Counted from the first letter of the stretch, positions 26,695-36,088 are shown. The stretch: 64,000 nt of DNA from Sphingobium cloacae (GCF_002355855.1 NZ_AP017655.1:3537001-3601000), one strand, 5' to 3'. Translations and numbers: made by a program. The notes: a model not told the origin generated them from the letters alone.

Positions 26695-27564
26695 CGACAG
26701 GAGGATAGGGCGCGCTTCCTCCAGCGCCCTCTGCCCATCGCCCGGATTGCCGTCGAACAGGGCCACTACCACATGCTTGCCGCGTTTCAGGACAATGGCG
26801 AAATTGCGCCTGAATAATCCGAAATGCGACAGGCCGTTGCGCGAAACTTTCCAGCCCAATCCATAATAGTTCGTGCCCGCATAGGATGGCTTTTCCAGGA
26901 TATGCGGGTCGATGGGGCGGGCCGCGAAGCGCCAATAGGTCATCGCCGTCCCGGACCAGCCGCCCGCTGGCCCCAGCCATTCATCATAGCGCATGTCGCG
27001 CGTAGCCGGGATCAACCTGCGCGCCGCGGCGTCGAAGGGCATGCCGGTCCTCCGTTCGATCAGCGAACCCAATATGCAATAACCGATATTGGAATAAGCC
27101 TGCCGCGTGCCCGGCTCGAATTGCTTGGGCGGGGGCGGAATATCGACGCAGCGTTCGTCGGTCTTGCGCTGGGTCACGGGATCGCCCGCCACGGAACGGT
27201 CCCAACCGCCCGCATGATGCATCAGGTTCCGGGGTGACGTTCCCACCAACGGCTCGTCCAGCGACAATATGTGTCGGTCGGCCAGTTCCATGACCATCGC
27301 GGCGGTTATGGGCTTTGACAGGCTATAATAGGGATAAACTTTGGCGGGATCGGAATGGATGGTCAGCATGTGCGGCGTTGCGCCCCGGTCGCCATAAACG
27401 ATGCTGGCCGATGTCAGTCCATGGCGGGCCATGAAAAGCTTTAGCCGTTCCTGCGTATCGAAGGCGCCGGAAAACAGAATGGCGGCATAGCAGAGCAGAA
27501 CCAGCAACAGCGACAAGATGACGGGAAGGAATTTTCCGCCCGATTGTTCGCCCCCGCTTGTCAT
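26677..27564 (-). CDS. Serine hydrolase of the class C beta-lactamase fold
   Basis: A 295-residue protein with an N-terminal membrane helix (about residues 12-32), so probably anchored with its domain in the periplasm. The active-site motifs of the penicillin-binding-protein-like family are present: Ser81-x-x-Lys84 in YYSLSKP and Tyr157-Ser-Asn159 in QAYSN. The third motif appears as HFG instead of KTG or HTG. The substrate is unknown; esterase or peptidase activity is as likely as beta-lactam hydrolysis. The ATG at 27564 is preferred to an upstream TTG. Confidence 0.83.
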   Translation of the reverse strand: MTSGGEQSGGKFLPVILSLLLVLLCYAAILFSGAFDTQERLKLFMARHGLTSASIVYGDRGATPHMLTIHSDPAKVYPYYSLSKPITAAMVMELADRHILSLDEPLVGTSPRNLMHHAGGWDRSVAGDPVTQRKTDERCVDIPPPPKQFEPGTRQAYSNIGYCILGSLIERRTGMPFDAAARRLIPATRDMRYDEWLGPAGGWSGTAMTYWRFAARPIDPHILEKPSYAGTNYYGLGWKVSRNGLSHFGLFRRNFAIVLKRGKHVVVALFDGNPGDGQRALEEARPILLSLPGSR

Positions 27565-27677
27565 TGCTGCGGACAATCGGGATCGGGCGCTGCGAAGTCA
27601 AACGGAAAGAAGGAGGGCGCGACCTTGCAGCCACGCCCTCTATTGCCCGACAGCAATCACTTACGCCGGCAAACCCG

Positions 27678-29480
27678 TCAGACCGCCAGGAACATCTCCG
27701 GGTCCAGCGCCATCAGGCTGTCCGCGCCGCCTTCGATCTTGCGCCGCAGCGCGCCCGCGTCCGGCATGATCCGCTCGGCGAAGAAGCGCGCCGTCACCAG
27801 CTTGGCCTCCAGGAACCGCGCGTCCCCTTCGCCCGCGCCCAGCAATTCCGCCGCCGCCTTCGCCATGCGCAGCCACATGAGGCCGGTCGCCACGATCCCC
27901 AGGATGTGCATGTAATGATGCGCCGCCGCCCCTGCATTGTCGGGGTTCTTCATGGCGTTCTGCATCAGCCACATGGTCGCGGCCTGCAATTGCTGCACCG
28001 CTTTCTCCAGTGCCTCGGCAAAGCCCGCCAGCCTCTCATTCCCCTTGGCCTCCGCGATTTCGCCCGACACGATCTTGAGGAAAGCCTGCATTGCCCGCCC
28101 GCCGTTCATCGGCAGCTTGCGGCCCACGAGGTCCATCGCCTGTATGCCATTGGTGCCTTCGTAGATCTGGGCGATGCGGGCGTCGCGCACATATTGCTCG
28201 ACGCCATTTTCCCAGATGTAGCCATGGCCGCCGAACACCTGTTGGCAGGCGACCGTCACGTCGAAGCCCTTGTCCGTGCCATAGCCCTTGATGACCGGCG
28301 TCAGCAGCCCGATCAGGTCGTCGGCCAGTTGCCGCTCCTCCTCGGTCGCCGCATGATGCGACAGGTCGACCTGCAAAGCGCCCCACAGGATCAGCGCGCG
28401 CAATCCTTCGGTCAGCGCCTTCGCCTCCATCAGCATCCGCCGCACATCGGGATGCACGAACAGCGTGTCGGCCTTCTCGTCCAGGTCCTTCGGTCCGGTG
28501 AGCGCGCGGCCCTGACGCCGTTCCCGCGCATAATGCACGGCGTTCTGGAAAGCGACCTCGCCCTGGCCCAGCCCTTGCAGGCCCACGCCCAGCCGCGCCG
28601 CGTTCATCATGATGAACATGGCGGCCAGGCCCTTATTCTCCTCGCCCACCAGCCATCCGGTCGCGCCGTCATAGTTCATGACGCAGGTGGCGTTGCCGTG
28701 GATGCCCATCTTGTGCTCGATGGAGCCGCAGGATACCGCATTGCGATCCCCCAGCGATCCGTCCTCCCGCACCATGAATTTCGGCACCACGAACAGAGAA
28801 ATGCCCTTGGTCCCGTCCGGCGCGTCGGGCGTCTTGGCCAGCACCAGATGGATGATATTGTCCGACAGGTCATGCTCGCCCGCCGAAATGAAGATCTTGG
28901 TGCCGGTGATCGCATAGCTGCCGTCGCCATTGGGCACGGCCTTGGTCTTGATGAGGCCGAGGTCGGTGCCGCATTGCGGCTCCGTCAGGTTCATCGTGCC
29001 GGTCCAGCTGCCCGCGACCATGTTCGGCAGATAGGTCGCCTTCTGGGCGTCGCTCCCCTTGGCCATCAGCGCGGCGATCGCGCCCGCCGTCAGCCCATGA
29101 TACATTTCGAAGGACTGGTTCGCCGACAGCACATATTCGTTGAAGGCCGTCGCCAGCACCGTCGGCATGCCCTGACCGCCGAACTCGACGGGGGCATGCA
29201 GCGTCGTCCAGCCGCCCTCGACGAACTGCGCATAGCCTTCCTTGAAACCGGTCGGCGTCGTCACGCTGCCGTCCGGGTGCCGCGTGCAGCCTTCCTTGTC
29301 GCCCACCATGTTGAGCGGGAACAGCACTTCGGCCGCCATCCTGCCGCCTTCGGTCAGGATCGCCTCGACCAGATCGGGCGTCGCACTCTCGAACCCCGGC
29401 AGATTGGCATAGCGATCCAGCCCCACGACATGATCGAGGACGAAACGGGTATCGCGGACGGGCGCGGAATAGCTGGGCAT
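27678..29480 (-). CDS. Acyl-CoA dehydrogenase, 600-aa type
   Basis: FAD-dependent dehydrogenase that introduces the 2,3 double bond in acyl-CoA thioesters. Its 600 residues match the long subfamily with a C-terminal extension (FadE- or DmdC-like). It contains the FAD/substrate segment [16 protein letters not shown] (164-179), [15 protein letters not shown], the QQVFGGHGY loop and the catalytic Glu441 in IYEGTNGIQ. Chain-length specificity cannot be told. It lies 42 bases downstream of a MerR regulator of the LiuR type, which fits fatty-acid or branched-chain degradation. Confidence 0.92.
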   Translation of the reverse strand: MPSYSAPVRDTRFVLDHVVGLDRYANLPGFESATPDLVEAILTEGGRMAAEVLFPLNMVGDKEGCTRHPDGSVTTPTGFKEGYAQFVEGGWTTLHAPVEFGGQGMPTVLATAFNEYVLSANQSFEMYHGLTAGAIAALMAKGSDAQKATYLPNMVAGSWTGTMNLTEPQCGTDLGLIKTKAVPNGDGSYAITGTKIFISAGEHDLSDNIIHLVLAKTPDAPDGTKGISLFVVPKFMVREDGSLGDRNAVSCGSIEHKMGIHGNATCVMNYDGATGWLVGEENKGLAAMFIMMNAARLGVGLQGLGQGEVAFQNAVHYARERRQGRALTGPKDLDEKADTLFVHPDVRRMLMEAKALTEGLRALILWGALQVDLSHHAATEEERQLADDLIGLLTPVIKGYGTDKGFDVTVACQQVFGGHGYIWENGVEQYVRDARIAQIYEGTNGIQAMDLVGRKLPMNGGRAMQAFLKIVSGEIAEAKGNERLAGFAEALEKAVQQLQAATMWLMQNAMKNPDNAGAAAHHYMHILGIVATGLMWLRMAKAAAELLGAGEGDARFLEAKLVTARFFAERIMPDAGALRRKIEGGADSLMALDPEMFLAV

Positions 29481-29522
29481 GATCTTCTCCGGACGGGTTC
29501 TGTTCTGTTGAGGGTAGGGGGT

Positions 29523-29933
29523 TCAGTCTCTGGCGATGGTGGCGATGAAGTCCGACAGTTCGGCGATGGCCGCGTCGATGTCGTCCTTCTGCCGGGTGAG
29601 CAGGTCGATGCGCGCCGTGCACTTGGCTATGGTGACGCGCCGCTGCGCTTCATGTTCCTCGTCGGCGTCATAAAGGTCGATCATCTCGCGAATGTCGGAC
29701 AGGCTGAAGCCCACCCGCTTGCCGCGCAAGATCCACGCCAGCCGCGCGCGGTCGCGCCGTGAGTAGATGCGGGCCAGCCCCTGCCGCTCCGGCGAGATCA
29801 GCCCTTCATCCTCATAAAAGCGCAGCGCGCGCGCCGTGACGCCGAATTCTTCCGACAGATCGGTGATGCTGTATGTCTGCCGTTCGCTATGGTCCGGCAA
29901 TTCGATGCCGGCGATAGTGGTGCGTTGATCCAT
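29523..29933 (-). CDS. MerR-family regulator, LiuR-like
   Basis: A 136-residue regulator. The winged helix-turn-helix is at about residues 20-90 (SITDLSEEFGVTARALRFYEDEGLI, YSRRDRARLAWILRGKRVGFSL), followed by a coiled-coil ending in QKDDIDAAIAELSDF. There are no metal-binding cysteines of the MerR/CueR kind. LiuR-type members control genes of branched-chain amino acid and fatty acid breakdown, in keeping with the acyl-CoA dehydrogenase gene downstream. The upstream box at 29952-29969 suggests autoregulation. No ribosome-binding site precedes the ATG, so the mRNA is probably leaderless. Confidence 0.88.
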   Translation of the reverse strand: MDQRTTIAGIELPDHSERQTYSITDLSEEFGVTARALRFYEDEGLISPERQGLARIYSRRDRARLAWILRGKRVGFSLSDIREMIDLYDADEEHEAQRRVTIAKCTARIDLLTRQKDDIDAAIAELSDFIATIARD

Positions 29934-29939
29934 GCCGGC

Positions 29940-29969
29940 TATCTAAAACTACTTTACGTTTACGTCAAG
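29940..29969 (-). promoter_or_regulatory. Leaderless promoter with LiuR-type operator
   Basis: On the reverse strand TTGACG, a 17-base spacer and TAGATA (29968 to 29940) form a good promoter. The operator CTTGACGTAAACGTAAAG (29952-29969), a near-perfect dyad, starts at the -35 box and fills most of the spacer, the usual place for MerR proteins. It closely resembles the LiuR box I recall (TTTACGTTTACGTCAA-like). The -10 box ends six bases before the ATG at 29933, so transcription should begin at the start codon. Confidence 0.65.
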
Positions 29970-30039
29970 GTTAGTGCGTGGCGAACCTTGGGCAGTTTGT
30001 CCTGATGACAGGACGGCGCGTCTCCGCTAGGGCGCGGGC

Positions 30040-30462
30040 ATGATGGGGGCGATCAGACAGTCGGACAATGCGCGGGGCCTGTTGGCTGCGCTGGGCCTGC
30101 TCGTCCTCGCTATCCAGTTGCTCGCGCCTTCGGGTTTCATGCCGGTGCGGACGGAAAAGGGCGTCATGGTGACGCTCTGTTCCGGAACCGGGCCGGTCAA
30201 GGTCATGGTCGACCGCGACGCCGTGGCGCAAGGCAGGATGAAGCAGAAGCACCAGCCCGCCGATGACGGCGCGATGCAGCAGCATTGCGCTTTCGCCGGA
30301 GCCAACGCCACGCCGACCGTCCCCCCGCTGCCGCTGGCGGACCTCCTGTTGCCCACATGGCAACGGGCTTTCGGCCCCATTGCCTTCGCGCTCAGGACGG
30401 GTTTCATCGCCCGTCTCGCCGCGCCGCCGCCGCCTTCTTCCGGACCCCCAGCCGCCTTCTGA
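30040..30462 (+). CDS. DUF2946-like exported protein
   Basis: A 140-residue protein with one N-terminal hydrophobic helix (LLAALGLLVLAIQLLAPSGF), a short CxG motif (VTLCSGTGPVKVMVD) and a His/Cys-containing segment (KQKHQPADDGAMQQHCAFAG), the layout of DUF2946 family proteins. These are usually encoded beside TonB-dependent receptors, and the His/Cys/Met content has led to suggestions of copper binding; this is unproven. It precedes the receptor gene by about 80 bases on the same strand. Confidence 0.68.
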   Translation: MMGAIRQSDNARGLLAALGLLVLAIQLLAPSGFMPVRTEKGVMVTLCSGTGPVKVMVDRDAVAQGRMKQKHQPADDGAMQQHCAFAGANATPTVPPLPLADLLLPTWQRAFGPIAFALRTGFIARLAAPPPPSSGPPAAF

Positions 30463-30540
30463 AAATCCCTGCCGCCGCGCGTGAGGGCATGACCTTGCGC
30501 GCCGCTTCACGCACATGTTTTTCAGAAGGTTATCCTTTCC

Positions 30541-32544
30541 ATGACTCCATATTTCGTCGCGCGCGGCGCGTCGCTCTGCGCCATGGCCTGCGCTCTTTCC
30601 GCTATTCCTGCCCTTGCCGATGAAGCCGATCCGCGCATCGTCGTCACCGCCAGCCCCATCATTCAGGAAGCCGCCGTCAAAGTCGCCCGCACCCCCGGCG
30701 GCGTCGATGTCGTCGCGGCGGAGGACTATGAGGACAGGCTCGCCGTCTCCCTGCGCGACACGCTCGCCTTTTCGCCCGGCGTCTATACCCAGCCGCGCTT
30801 CGGGCAGGAGGTCCGCATTTCCATTCGCGGTTCGGGTCTCTCGCGCGGCTATCATATGCGGGGCCTCACGCTGTTGCAGGATGGCATCCCGATCAACAGC
30901 GCCGACGATAATGGCGATTTTCAGGAACTCGACCCGCAGGTCTTTCAGCATATCGAGGTCTATCGCGGCGCCAACGCCCTGCGCTTCGGCGGATCGACGC
31001 TGGGCGGCGCGATCAATGCGGTGACGCCCACGGGCCGTAGCGCGCCGGGCGTCGACATGCGGATCGACGGCGGTTCCTTCGACACGGTGCGCGGCAAGCT
31101 GGCCTATGGCCATGCCGATGATCGCGCCGATGTCTGGGCGGCCGTCACGGCGGACAGCTCTGACGGTGGCCGCGACCATGGCCGCCGCAAGGCGGTCCAT
31201 TTCAACGGCAATGCCGGTTTCCGGTTGAGCGACAGGGTCGAAACCCGCTTTTATGCCAGCGTCCAGAGCATCCGCCAGAAGCTGTCCGGTGCGCTCACGG
31301 AAAGCGATGCGCTCCATCACCCCGCCAAGGGCAATTTCATGGGCGATCAGGCGCGCGACATCGACTCGATCCGCCTCCAGAACCGGACGGCCATCCAGAT
31401 CGGCGGCGGGCAGGTCGCTTTCGGGGCCTTCTACAACGCGAAGCAACTCTATCATCCCATCTATCAGGTGATCGACCAGAAGAGCGAGGATCGCGGCCTG
31501 TTCGCCAGCCTCGACTGGTCGGGCGATCTGGGGGGGATGCCCGTTGCGCTGACGCTGGGCAGTCAGGCGCGTTTCGGCCGGACCGCCGCCAGGCAGTTCG
31601 TCAACATTGCCGGCCATCGCGGCGCCCCCACCGCCTATGCGATCCAGAAAGCGGAGACGATCAACAGCTATGCCGAACTGCGCGCCGCTCCGTTGACCGG
31701 CCTCTGGCTTATCGCGGGCGGTCTCTACACCCATGGCGAGCGCAGGATCGACAACCGCTTCGCCCCGGAACGCAGCGGCAAGGCGACTTTCGACACTTTC
31801 GCCCCGAAAATCGGCCTGCTCTACGAACCGTCCGAAAGCCTGCAATTCTACGCCAACTATAGCCGCTCGGTCGAATTGCCCGGCTTCGGCGAACTCAGCC
31901 AGACCCCGGCGGGCGGCGCGCCTGGCTTCACGCCGGTGGGCGCGCAAAAGGCATGGACGGCGGAAATCGGCACGCGGGGCCGCATCGGCATCGCGGCATG
32001 GGACATCAGCCTCTACCGCGCCACGCTGAAGGGCGAGATGCTGCAATATAATGTGCTGGCCGGGGTCTATCCCGCCGCCACCTTCAACGCCGACCGCACT
32101 CGCCATCAGGGCATCGAAGCCGGGCTGGACCTGACGCTGACGCCATGGGCGACGCTACGCCAGATGTATCAATATAGCGACTTCCGCTTCCGCCATGACG
32201 CGACCTATGGCGACAATCGCCTGCCGGTGGTGCCGCGCCATTTCTATCGCGCCGAACTGAAACTCGGCACGGACCGCGCCAGCGTCTCGCCCTCGGTCGA
32301 ATGGATGCCGCAGGGGGCGTGGGTGGACTATGCCAACAGCAAGAAAACCGGCGGCTACGCCATGCTGAACCTGGGCGCGCAGGCGCAGGTGCGGGAAGGC
32401 GTGACCCTGTTCCTCGACGCCCGCAACCTGACGCAGAAGCGGGCCATCGGCGACATCAGCGCCGTCGTCCGATATGGCGGGCAGGCCAGCTTCTATCCGA
32501 TAGAGCGCCGCGCCATCTATGGCGGCCTGCGCGCCCGTTTCTGA
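30541..32544 (+). CDS. TonB-dependent outer-membrane receptor
   Basis: A 667-residue receptor: signal peptide (residues 1-26, ending ALADEADP), TonB box-like IVVTASP, plug domain (about 45-160; SIRGSGLSRGYHMRGLTLLQDGIPIN, IEVYRGANALRFGGSTLGGAINAV), and a 22-strand-type barrel ending in the terminal aromatic RARF. It takes up a ligand with energy from TonB-ExbBD. The plug is of the FecA-like group but the substrate cannot be told; a copper or iron chelate is possible given the DUF2946 neighbour. No FecIR-type regulator is adjacent. Confidence 0.9.
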   Translation: MTPYFVARGASLCAMACALSAIPALADEADPRIVVTASPIIQEAAVKVARTPGGVDVVAAEDYEDRLAVSLRDTLAFSPGVYTQPRFGQEVRISIRGSGLSRGYHMRGLTLLQDGIPINSADDNGDFQELDPQVFQHIEVYRGANALRFGGSTLGGAINAVTPTGRSAPGVDMRIDGGSFDTVRGKLAYGHADDRADVWAAVTADSSDGGRDHGRRKAVHFNGNAGFRLSDRVETRFYASVQSIRQKLSGALTESDALHHPAKGNFMGDQARDIDSIRLQNRTAIQIGGGQVAFGAFYNAKQLYHPIYQVIDQKSEDRGLFASLDWSGDLGGMPVALTLGSQARFGRTAARQFVNIAGHRGAPTAYAIQKAETINSYAELRAAPLTGLWLIAGGLYTHGERRIDNRFAPERSGKATFDTFAPKIGLLYEPSESLQFYANYSRSVELPGFGELSQTPAGGAPGFTPVGAQKAWTAEIGTRGRIGIAAWDISLYRATLKGEMLQYNVLAGVYPAATFNADRTRHQGIEAGLDLTLTPWATLRQMYQYSDFRFRHDATYGDNRLPVVPRHFYRAELKLGTDRASVSPSVEWMPQGAWVDYANSKKTGGYAMLNLGAQAQVREGVTLFLDARNLTQKRAIGDISAVVRYGGQASFYPIERRAIYGGLRARF

Positions 32545-32601
32545 AGGCAGAGCAGGGGCAGCCGGTTCCCTTTCCCGCGCGCATCCTTTAGGGGCCATCC
32601 C

Positions 32602-34224
32602 ATGTTGCGCCTTTCGGGACTGAAGCTGCCCCTCGACCATCCGGACGAGGCGATGCCCGCCGCCATTTGCGAGCGCCTGGGTCTCGCCCCGCAGGAATTG
32701 CTGAGCCATGCCATCGTGCGCCGGGGCAATGATGCGCGGCGCAGGAACGCGATCCAGCTCGTCTACACGGTCGACATCGTGCTGACCGGCGAAGCGGCGG
32801 TGCTGGAACGCTTTGCCGGGGATCATGACGTCCGCCCGCGCCCCGACACCGACTATCAATTCGTGACGAAAGCGCCCGCGGGTTGGTCCGGCAAGCGGCC
32901 GGTCGTCATCGGCGCGGGGCCATGCGGCCTGTTCGCGGGCCTGATCCTCGCGCAGATGGGGTTCCGCCCGATCATCCTCGACCGGGGCAAGGTGGTGCGC
33001 GAACGCACGAAGGACACCTGGGGCCTGTGGCGGCGCGGCGATCTCAACCCCGACAGCAATGTCCAGTTCGGCGAGGGCGGGGCGGGCACTTTCTCCGACG
33101 GCAAGCTCTATTGCCGGGTGAAGGACCCCCGCTTCCTCGGCCGCAAGGTGCTGGAGGAATTCGTCGCGGCGGGCGCGCCGCAGGACATCCTCACCGAAGC
33201 GCATCCCCATATCGGCACCTTCCGCCTTGTCACCATGGTGGAGGCCATGCGCCGCCAGATCGAGGGGCTGGGCGGCGAATATCGCTGGCAGCACCGCGTA
33301 GAGGACATCGAACTGGAGCGGCAGGGCGATGGCGCGCATCGCCTGCGCGGCCTCCACCTCCATGACGGCAGCTTCCTCGAAGCCGATCATGTCGTCATGG
33401 CGGTCGGCCACAGCGCCCGCCCGACCTTCGAGGTGCTCCACCGTCGGGGCGTCCATATCGAGCCCAAGCCCTTTTCCATCGGCGTCCGCATCGAGCACCC
33501 CCAAAGCTGGATCGACCGCGCCCGCTTCGGCGCCTGCGCGGGCCATCCGATATTGGGAGCGGCGGCCTACAGCCTCGCCCATCACTGCGCCAATGGCCGC
33601 ACCGTCTACAGTTTCTGCATGTGCCCCGGCGGCCGCGTGGTCGCCGCCACATCGGAGGAAGGCCGCGTCGTCACCAACGGCATGAGCCAATATAGCCGTG
33701 CCGAATTCAACGCCAATTCCGGCCTCGTCGTCGGCGTCGATCCGGAACGCGACTATCCCGAAGGGCCGCTGGCGGGCATCGACCTGCAACGCCGCCTGGA
33801 ATCGCTGGCCTATGTCGCGGGCGGTTCCTCCTATCATGCGCCGGGCCAGACGGTCGGCGATTTCCTCGCGGGCCGTCCCTCGACGGCATTGGGAGAGGTC
33901 ACCCCCTCCTATAAGCCCGGCGTGACCCTGACCGACCTGTCGCGCTGCCTGCCCGATTTCGTGCTGGAATCCTTCCGGGAGGCGCTTCCGGCGTTCGGCC
34001 GTCAGATCGCGAATTACGACCATCCCGACGCCATCATGACCGGCGTGGAGACCCGCACATCCTCCCCCATCCGCATCACGCGAGGCAAGGACTTCCAGAG
34101 CCTCAACGTCGCGGGCCTCTATCCGGCGGGCGAAGGCGCGGGCTATGCGGGCGGCATCCTTTCCGCCGCCATTGACGGGATCAAGGTCGCCGAAGCGGTC
34201 GCTCTCGCCATCGCCGCGGACTGA
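32602..34224 (+). CDS. FAD-dependent oxidoreductase of the COG2509 type
   Basis: A 540-residue flavoprotein. The N-terminal 90 residues form a small alpha/beta domain. The FAD-binding fold follows with VVIGAGPCGLFAG (about 105-117), ILDRGKVVRERTKDT and the family segment NVQFGEGGAGTFSDGKLYCRVKD. Later come CMCPGGRVVAATSEEG and the C-terminal FAD motif GLYPAGEGAGYAGGI. The family is widespread (annotated as uncharacterised FAD-dependent dehydrogenase) and its reaction is unknown. The ATG at 32602 matches the usual MLRLSGLKLPLDHP start. Confidence 0.87.
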   Translation: MLRLSGLKLPLDHPDEAMPAAICERLGLAPQELLSHAIVRRGNDARRRNAIQLVYTVDIVLTGEAAVLERFAGDHDVRPRPDTDYQFVTKAPAGWSGKRPVVIGAGPCGLFAGLILAQMGFRPIILDRGKVVRERTKDTWGLWRRGDLNPDSNVQFGEGGAGTFSDGKLYCRVKDPRFLGRKVLEEFVAAGAPQDILTEAHPHIGTFRLVTMVEAMRRQIEGLGGEYRWQHRVEDIELERQGDGAHRLRGLHLHDGSFLEADHVVMAVGHSARPTFEVLHRRGVHIEPKPFSIGVRIEHPQSWIDRARFGACAGHPILGAAAYSLAHHCANGRTVYSFCMCPGGRVVAATSEEGRVVTNGMSQYSRAEFNANSGLVVGVDPERDYPEGPLAGIDLQRRLESLAYVAGGSSYHAPGQTVGDFLAGRPSTALGEVTPSYKPGVTLTDLSRCLPDFVLESFREALPAFGRQIANYDHPDAIMTGVETRTSSPIRITRGKDFQSLNVAGLYPAGEGAGYAGGILSAAIDGIKVAEAVALAIAAD

Positions 34225-34236
34225 TCCCGCGATGCC

Positions 34237-35193
34237 TCACCGGGGCAGCCGTCCCCCGGCGGCGCGATAGCGGGCCATCTCCGCCTCATAGGCGTCCTGC
34301 GCTGCTTTCACGCGCGCCGCCTCGGCTTCATAGGTTTCCCGTTCACGCTGATATTGTTCCCGCGCCCGCTGCGCTTCGGCCATCGCGGCGGCATAGCCAT
34401 CCTTGTCCGCCTTGATCCGCTCAGCGTCGGACGCTGCCTTGGCGGCCATGTCGGCGTTCAGGCGCAACCGTTCCTCCCGGTCGGCATCAGGCGCGGGAGC
34501 GGGTGGCTTCGTCGTCGCGGCGGTCGCCGCCTTGCCCTTGCCCAGATCGTCGATGCCTTTCGCCTTGTCCCACAGCGCCTGCGGAATGGCGTCCGGGCAT
34601 GGCGATGCATCGTCCACCGCGATCAGCCGAAGCATCTGCGCCACCTGCACGCCATAGGCGTCGGCCTCCTCCCCGCTGGCGAGGCTGCGCTTGAGCGCGG
34701 CGGCCGAACAGGCGGTCCAGCTTTGCCGATTGGCCTCGTCGCTGTTGGAAAGCGCCTGGTATTTGCGCGCGACCTCGGCATCGGTGCCTTCCGGCGGTGC
34801 GCCCGACGGGCCCGGATCGATCGCGCGGATCGGGCGCGCGGACGGCGGCCCGCCCAGTCTTTTCAGCCGCGTGGGGACATTGCCCTCCACATCCTTGAAC
34901 GCCTCGATGGTCTGGCTGTCCACGCCCCGGATGCCATAGGTATAGCCGGTATTGTCATTGAAGAAGAGATAGGTGTTGGGCCGATCCGCCCCAGCGGGCC
35001 GATAGGGGGAATGCTTGTTCGGTTCATGTACCATGATGCCGCTGTCCGTCCGTTCGACGGAAATGCTGTAGCTCCCGCCCTCCAGCATATAGGTGCCGTC
35101 CTCCACAGGCGCGGATTGGCCCAGCGCGACGGAAATGCCGCCTGGCATGACGGTCATCATCATTCCGGCGATCATGCGGACAAATATTCTCAT
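34237..35193 (-). CDS. Exported hypothetical protein with coiled-coil tail, 318 aa
   Basis: Unrecognised. It has a signal peptide (about residues 1-25, ending SVALGQSA), a small N-terminal beta domain (EDGTYMLEGGSYSISVERTD, YLFFNDNTGYTYGIRG), a helical middle part with two cysteines (SWTACSAAALKRSLASGEEA and ASPCPDAIP), a Pro/Ala linker, and a C-terminal charged helix of about 80 residues with repeated Ala/Glu/Arg heptads (AEAQRAREQYQRERETYEAE). It converges on the FAD oxidoreductase gene. A periplasmic structural role is possible. The ATG at 35193 begins the signal peptide. Confidence 0.72.
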   Translation of the reverse strand: MRIFVRMIAGMMMTVMPGGISVALGQSAPVEDGTYMLEGGSYSISVERTDSGIMVHEPNKHSPYRPAGADRPNTYLFFNDNTGYTYGIRGVDSQTIEAFKDVEGNVPTRLKRLGGPPSARPIRAIDPGPSGAPPEGTDAEVARKYQALSNSDEANRQSWTACSAAALKRSLASGEEADAYGVQVAQMLRLIAVDDASPCPDAIPQALWDKAKGIDDLGKGKAATAATTKPPAPAPDADREERLRLNADMAAKAASDAERIKADKDGYAAAMAEAQRAREQYQRERETYEAEAARVKAAQDAYEAEMARYRAAGGRLPR

Positions 35194-35334
35194 CGCTCCC
35201 CCTTCGCTCCAGCGCCAGCGAACCGTTGGGAAGCACATAGCATCCGGCGTTCGCTGCGTCAGTCCATGAAATAGAGCGATGCGCTTCCTTCTGCCCCCTC
35301 AATCCGCTCGTTCCGTGCCGCGCAGCTTGATCGC

Positions 35335-35907
35335 CTAGGATTTCAGGGCCTTGGCCATGTTGAGATGCTCCGTCACCACGGGCACAAGCTTGGCTGCGAA
35401 CGCCTTGAGCGCCGGAACCTCGCCATTTTCGGCATAGGCTTTGAGCTTGTCGAGCGTTTCCTCATGGCCCTTGCGCTGCGCGGCAATATAGGCGGCGTCG
35501 AAGTCCGCGCCTTTCTTGTCCTTGAGCGAATCAAGGGCCTGCTGTTGTTCAGGGGTGAGCAACAGCTTGGGCACGATCGCGGGGGTGGCTTTGCCGGCGG
35601 CTTCCGTGAGTTCGGCGGTGGAATCCGTATGGGCCTTGATCATCGCTTCGGCGAACTTCTTCACCGACGCCGACTGGCTGTTGATTTCCGCCAGTCTGGA
35701 GCTTTCCACCTCGAACATATCGCTCGCCGCAGCCGCGTTGGCGAAGGCCTGGTCCGCATTTTCCGGGACGGGGGCGCTCTCGACGGCATTGAGGCCGTTC
35801 GTCGGGGCGGCCACGGTTTCATTGGGCACCGGTTCGCTTTTCTTGCCGCACCCTCCCAGAGCCAGGGCCGCCAATGCTATCGCGAATATGCTGGTTTGCG
35901 TCTTCAT
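35335..35907 (-). CDS. DUF4142 lipoprotein
   Basis: A 190-residue predicted lipoprotein: signal peptide with lipobox LGGC (Cys20), a short linker, then a DUF4142 four-helix ferritin-like bundle with FANAAAASDMFEVESSRLAEINSQS, VKKFAEAMIKAHTDST and LKDKKGADFDAAYIAAQRKGHEE. These envelope proteins are frequently part of general stress regulons. The ATG is at 35907. An EcfG-type promoter lies just upstream, so control by the general stress sigma factor is likely. Confidence 0.87.
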   Translation of the reverse strand: MKTQTSIFAIALAALALGGCGKKSEPVPNETVAAPTNGLNAVESAPVPENADQAFANAAAASDMFEVESSRLAEINSQSASVKKFAEAMIKAHTDSTAELTEAAGKATPAIVPKLLLTPEQQQALDSLKDKKGADFDAAYIAAQRKGHEETLDKLKAYAENGEVPALKAFAAKLVPVVTEHLNMAKALKS

Positions 35908-35941
35908 CCATCTTCTCCCGTTCACCAACCGTTCGGGAATC

Positions 35942-35966
35942 AACTCGCCTCGCCCAGGCTCGTTCC
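35942..35966 (-). promoter_or_regulatory. EcfG-type stress promoter of the DUF4142 gene
   Basis: On the reverse strand GGAAC, a 16-base spacer and AGTT match the alphaproteobacterial EcfG consensus GGAAC-N16/17-cGTT except for one base. The -10 element is about 35 bases from the start codon. A small hairpin (GCCTCC/GGAGGC, 35973-35991) lies just upstream. Confidence 0.6.
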
Positions 35967-36088
35967 ATGGAAGCCTCCCGATGATGGAGGCATCGCTCAC
36001 CGAATTTCCTGTCTTTGTCGGCAGTTGGCCGCGAGGAACGCTTTCATCCCCTGTTGCAAATGACGCGCCCGTGACCCAGGAAGGGGGC

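Noticed and set aside
26677..27564. Beta-lactamase resistance gene
   Set aside because: Only the general serine-hydrolase motifs SxxK and YxN are present and the third motif is HFG; resistance cannot be claimed.
27558..29762. Long plus-strand frame opposite the acyl-CoA dehydrogenase
   Set aside because: Antisense shadow with His/Arg-rich composition and no family features.
29971..32106. Long minus-strand frame opposite DUF2946 and the TonB receptor
   Set aside because: Antisense shadow; the receptor gene has a full set of domain features.
36035..36060. EcfG-type promoter for the universal stress protein gene
   Set aside because: GGAAC is present but the following GTT is 13 bases away instead of 16-17.
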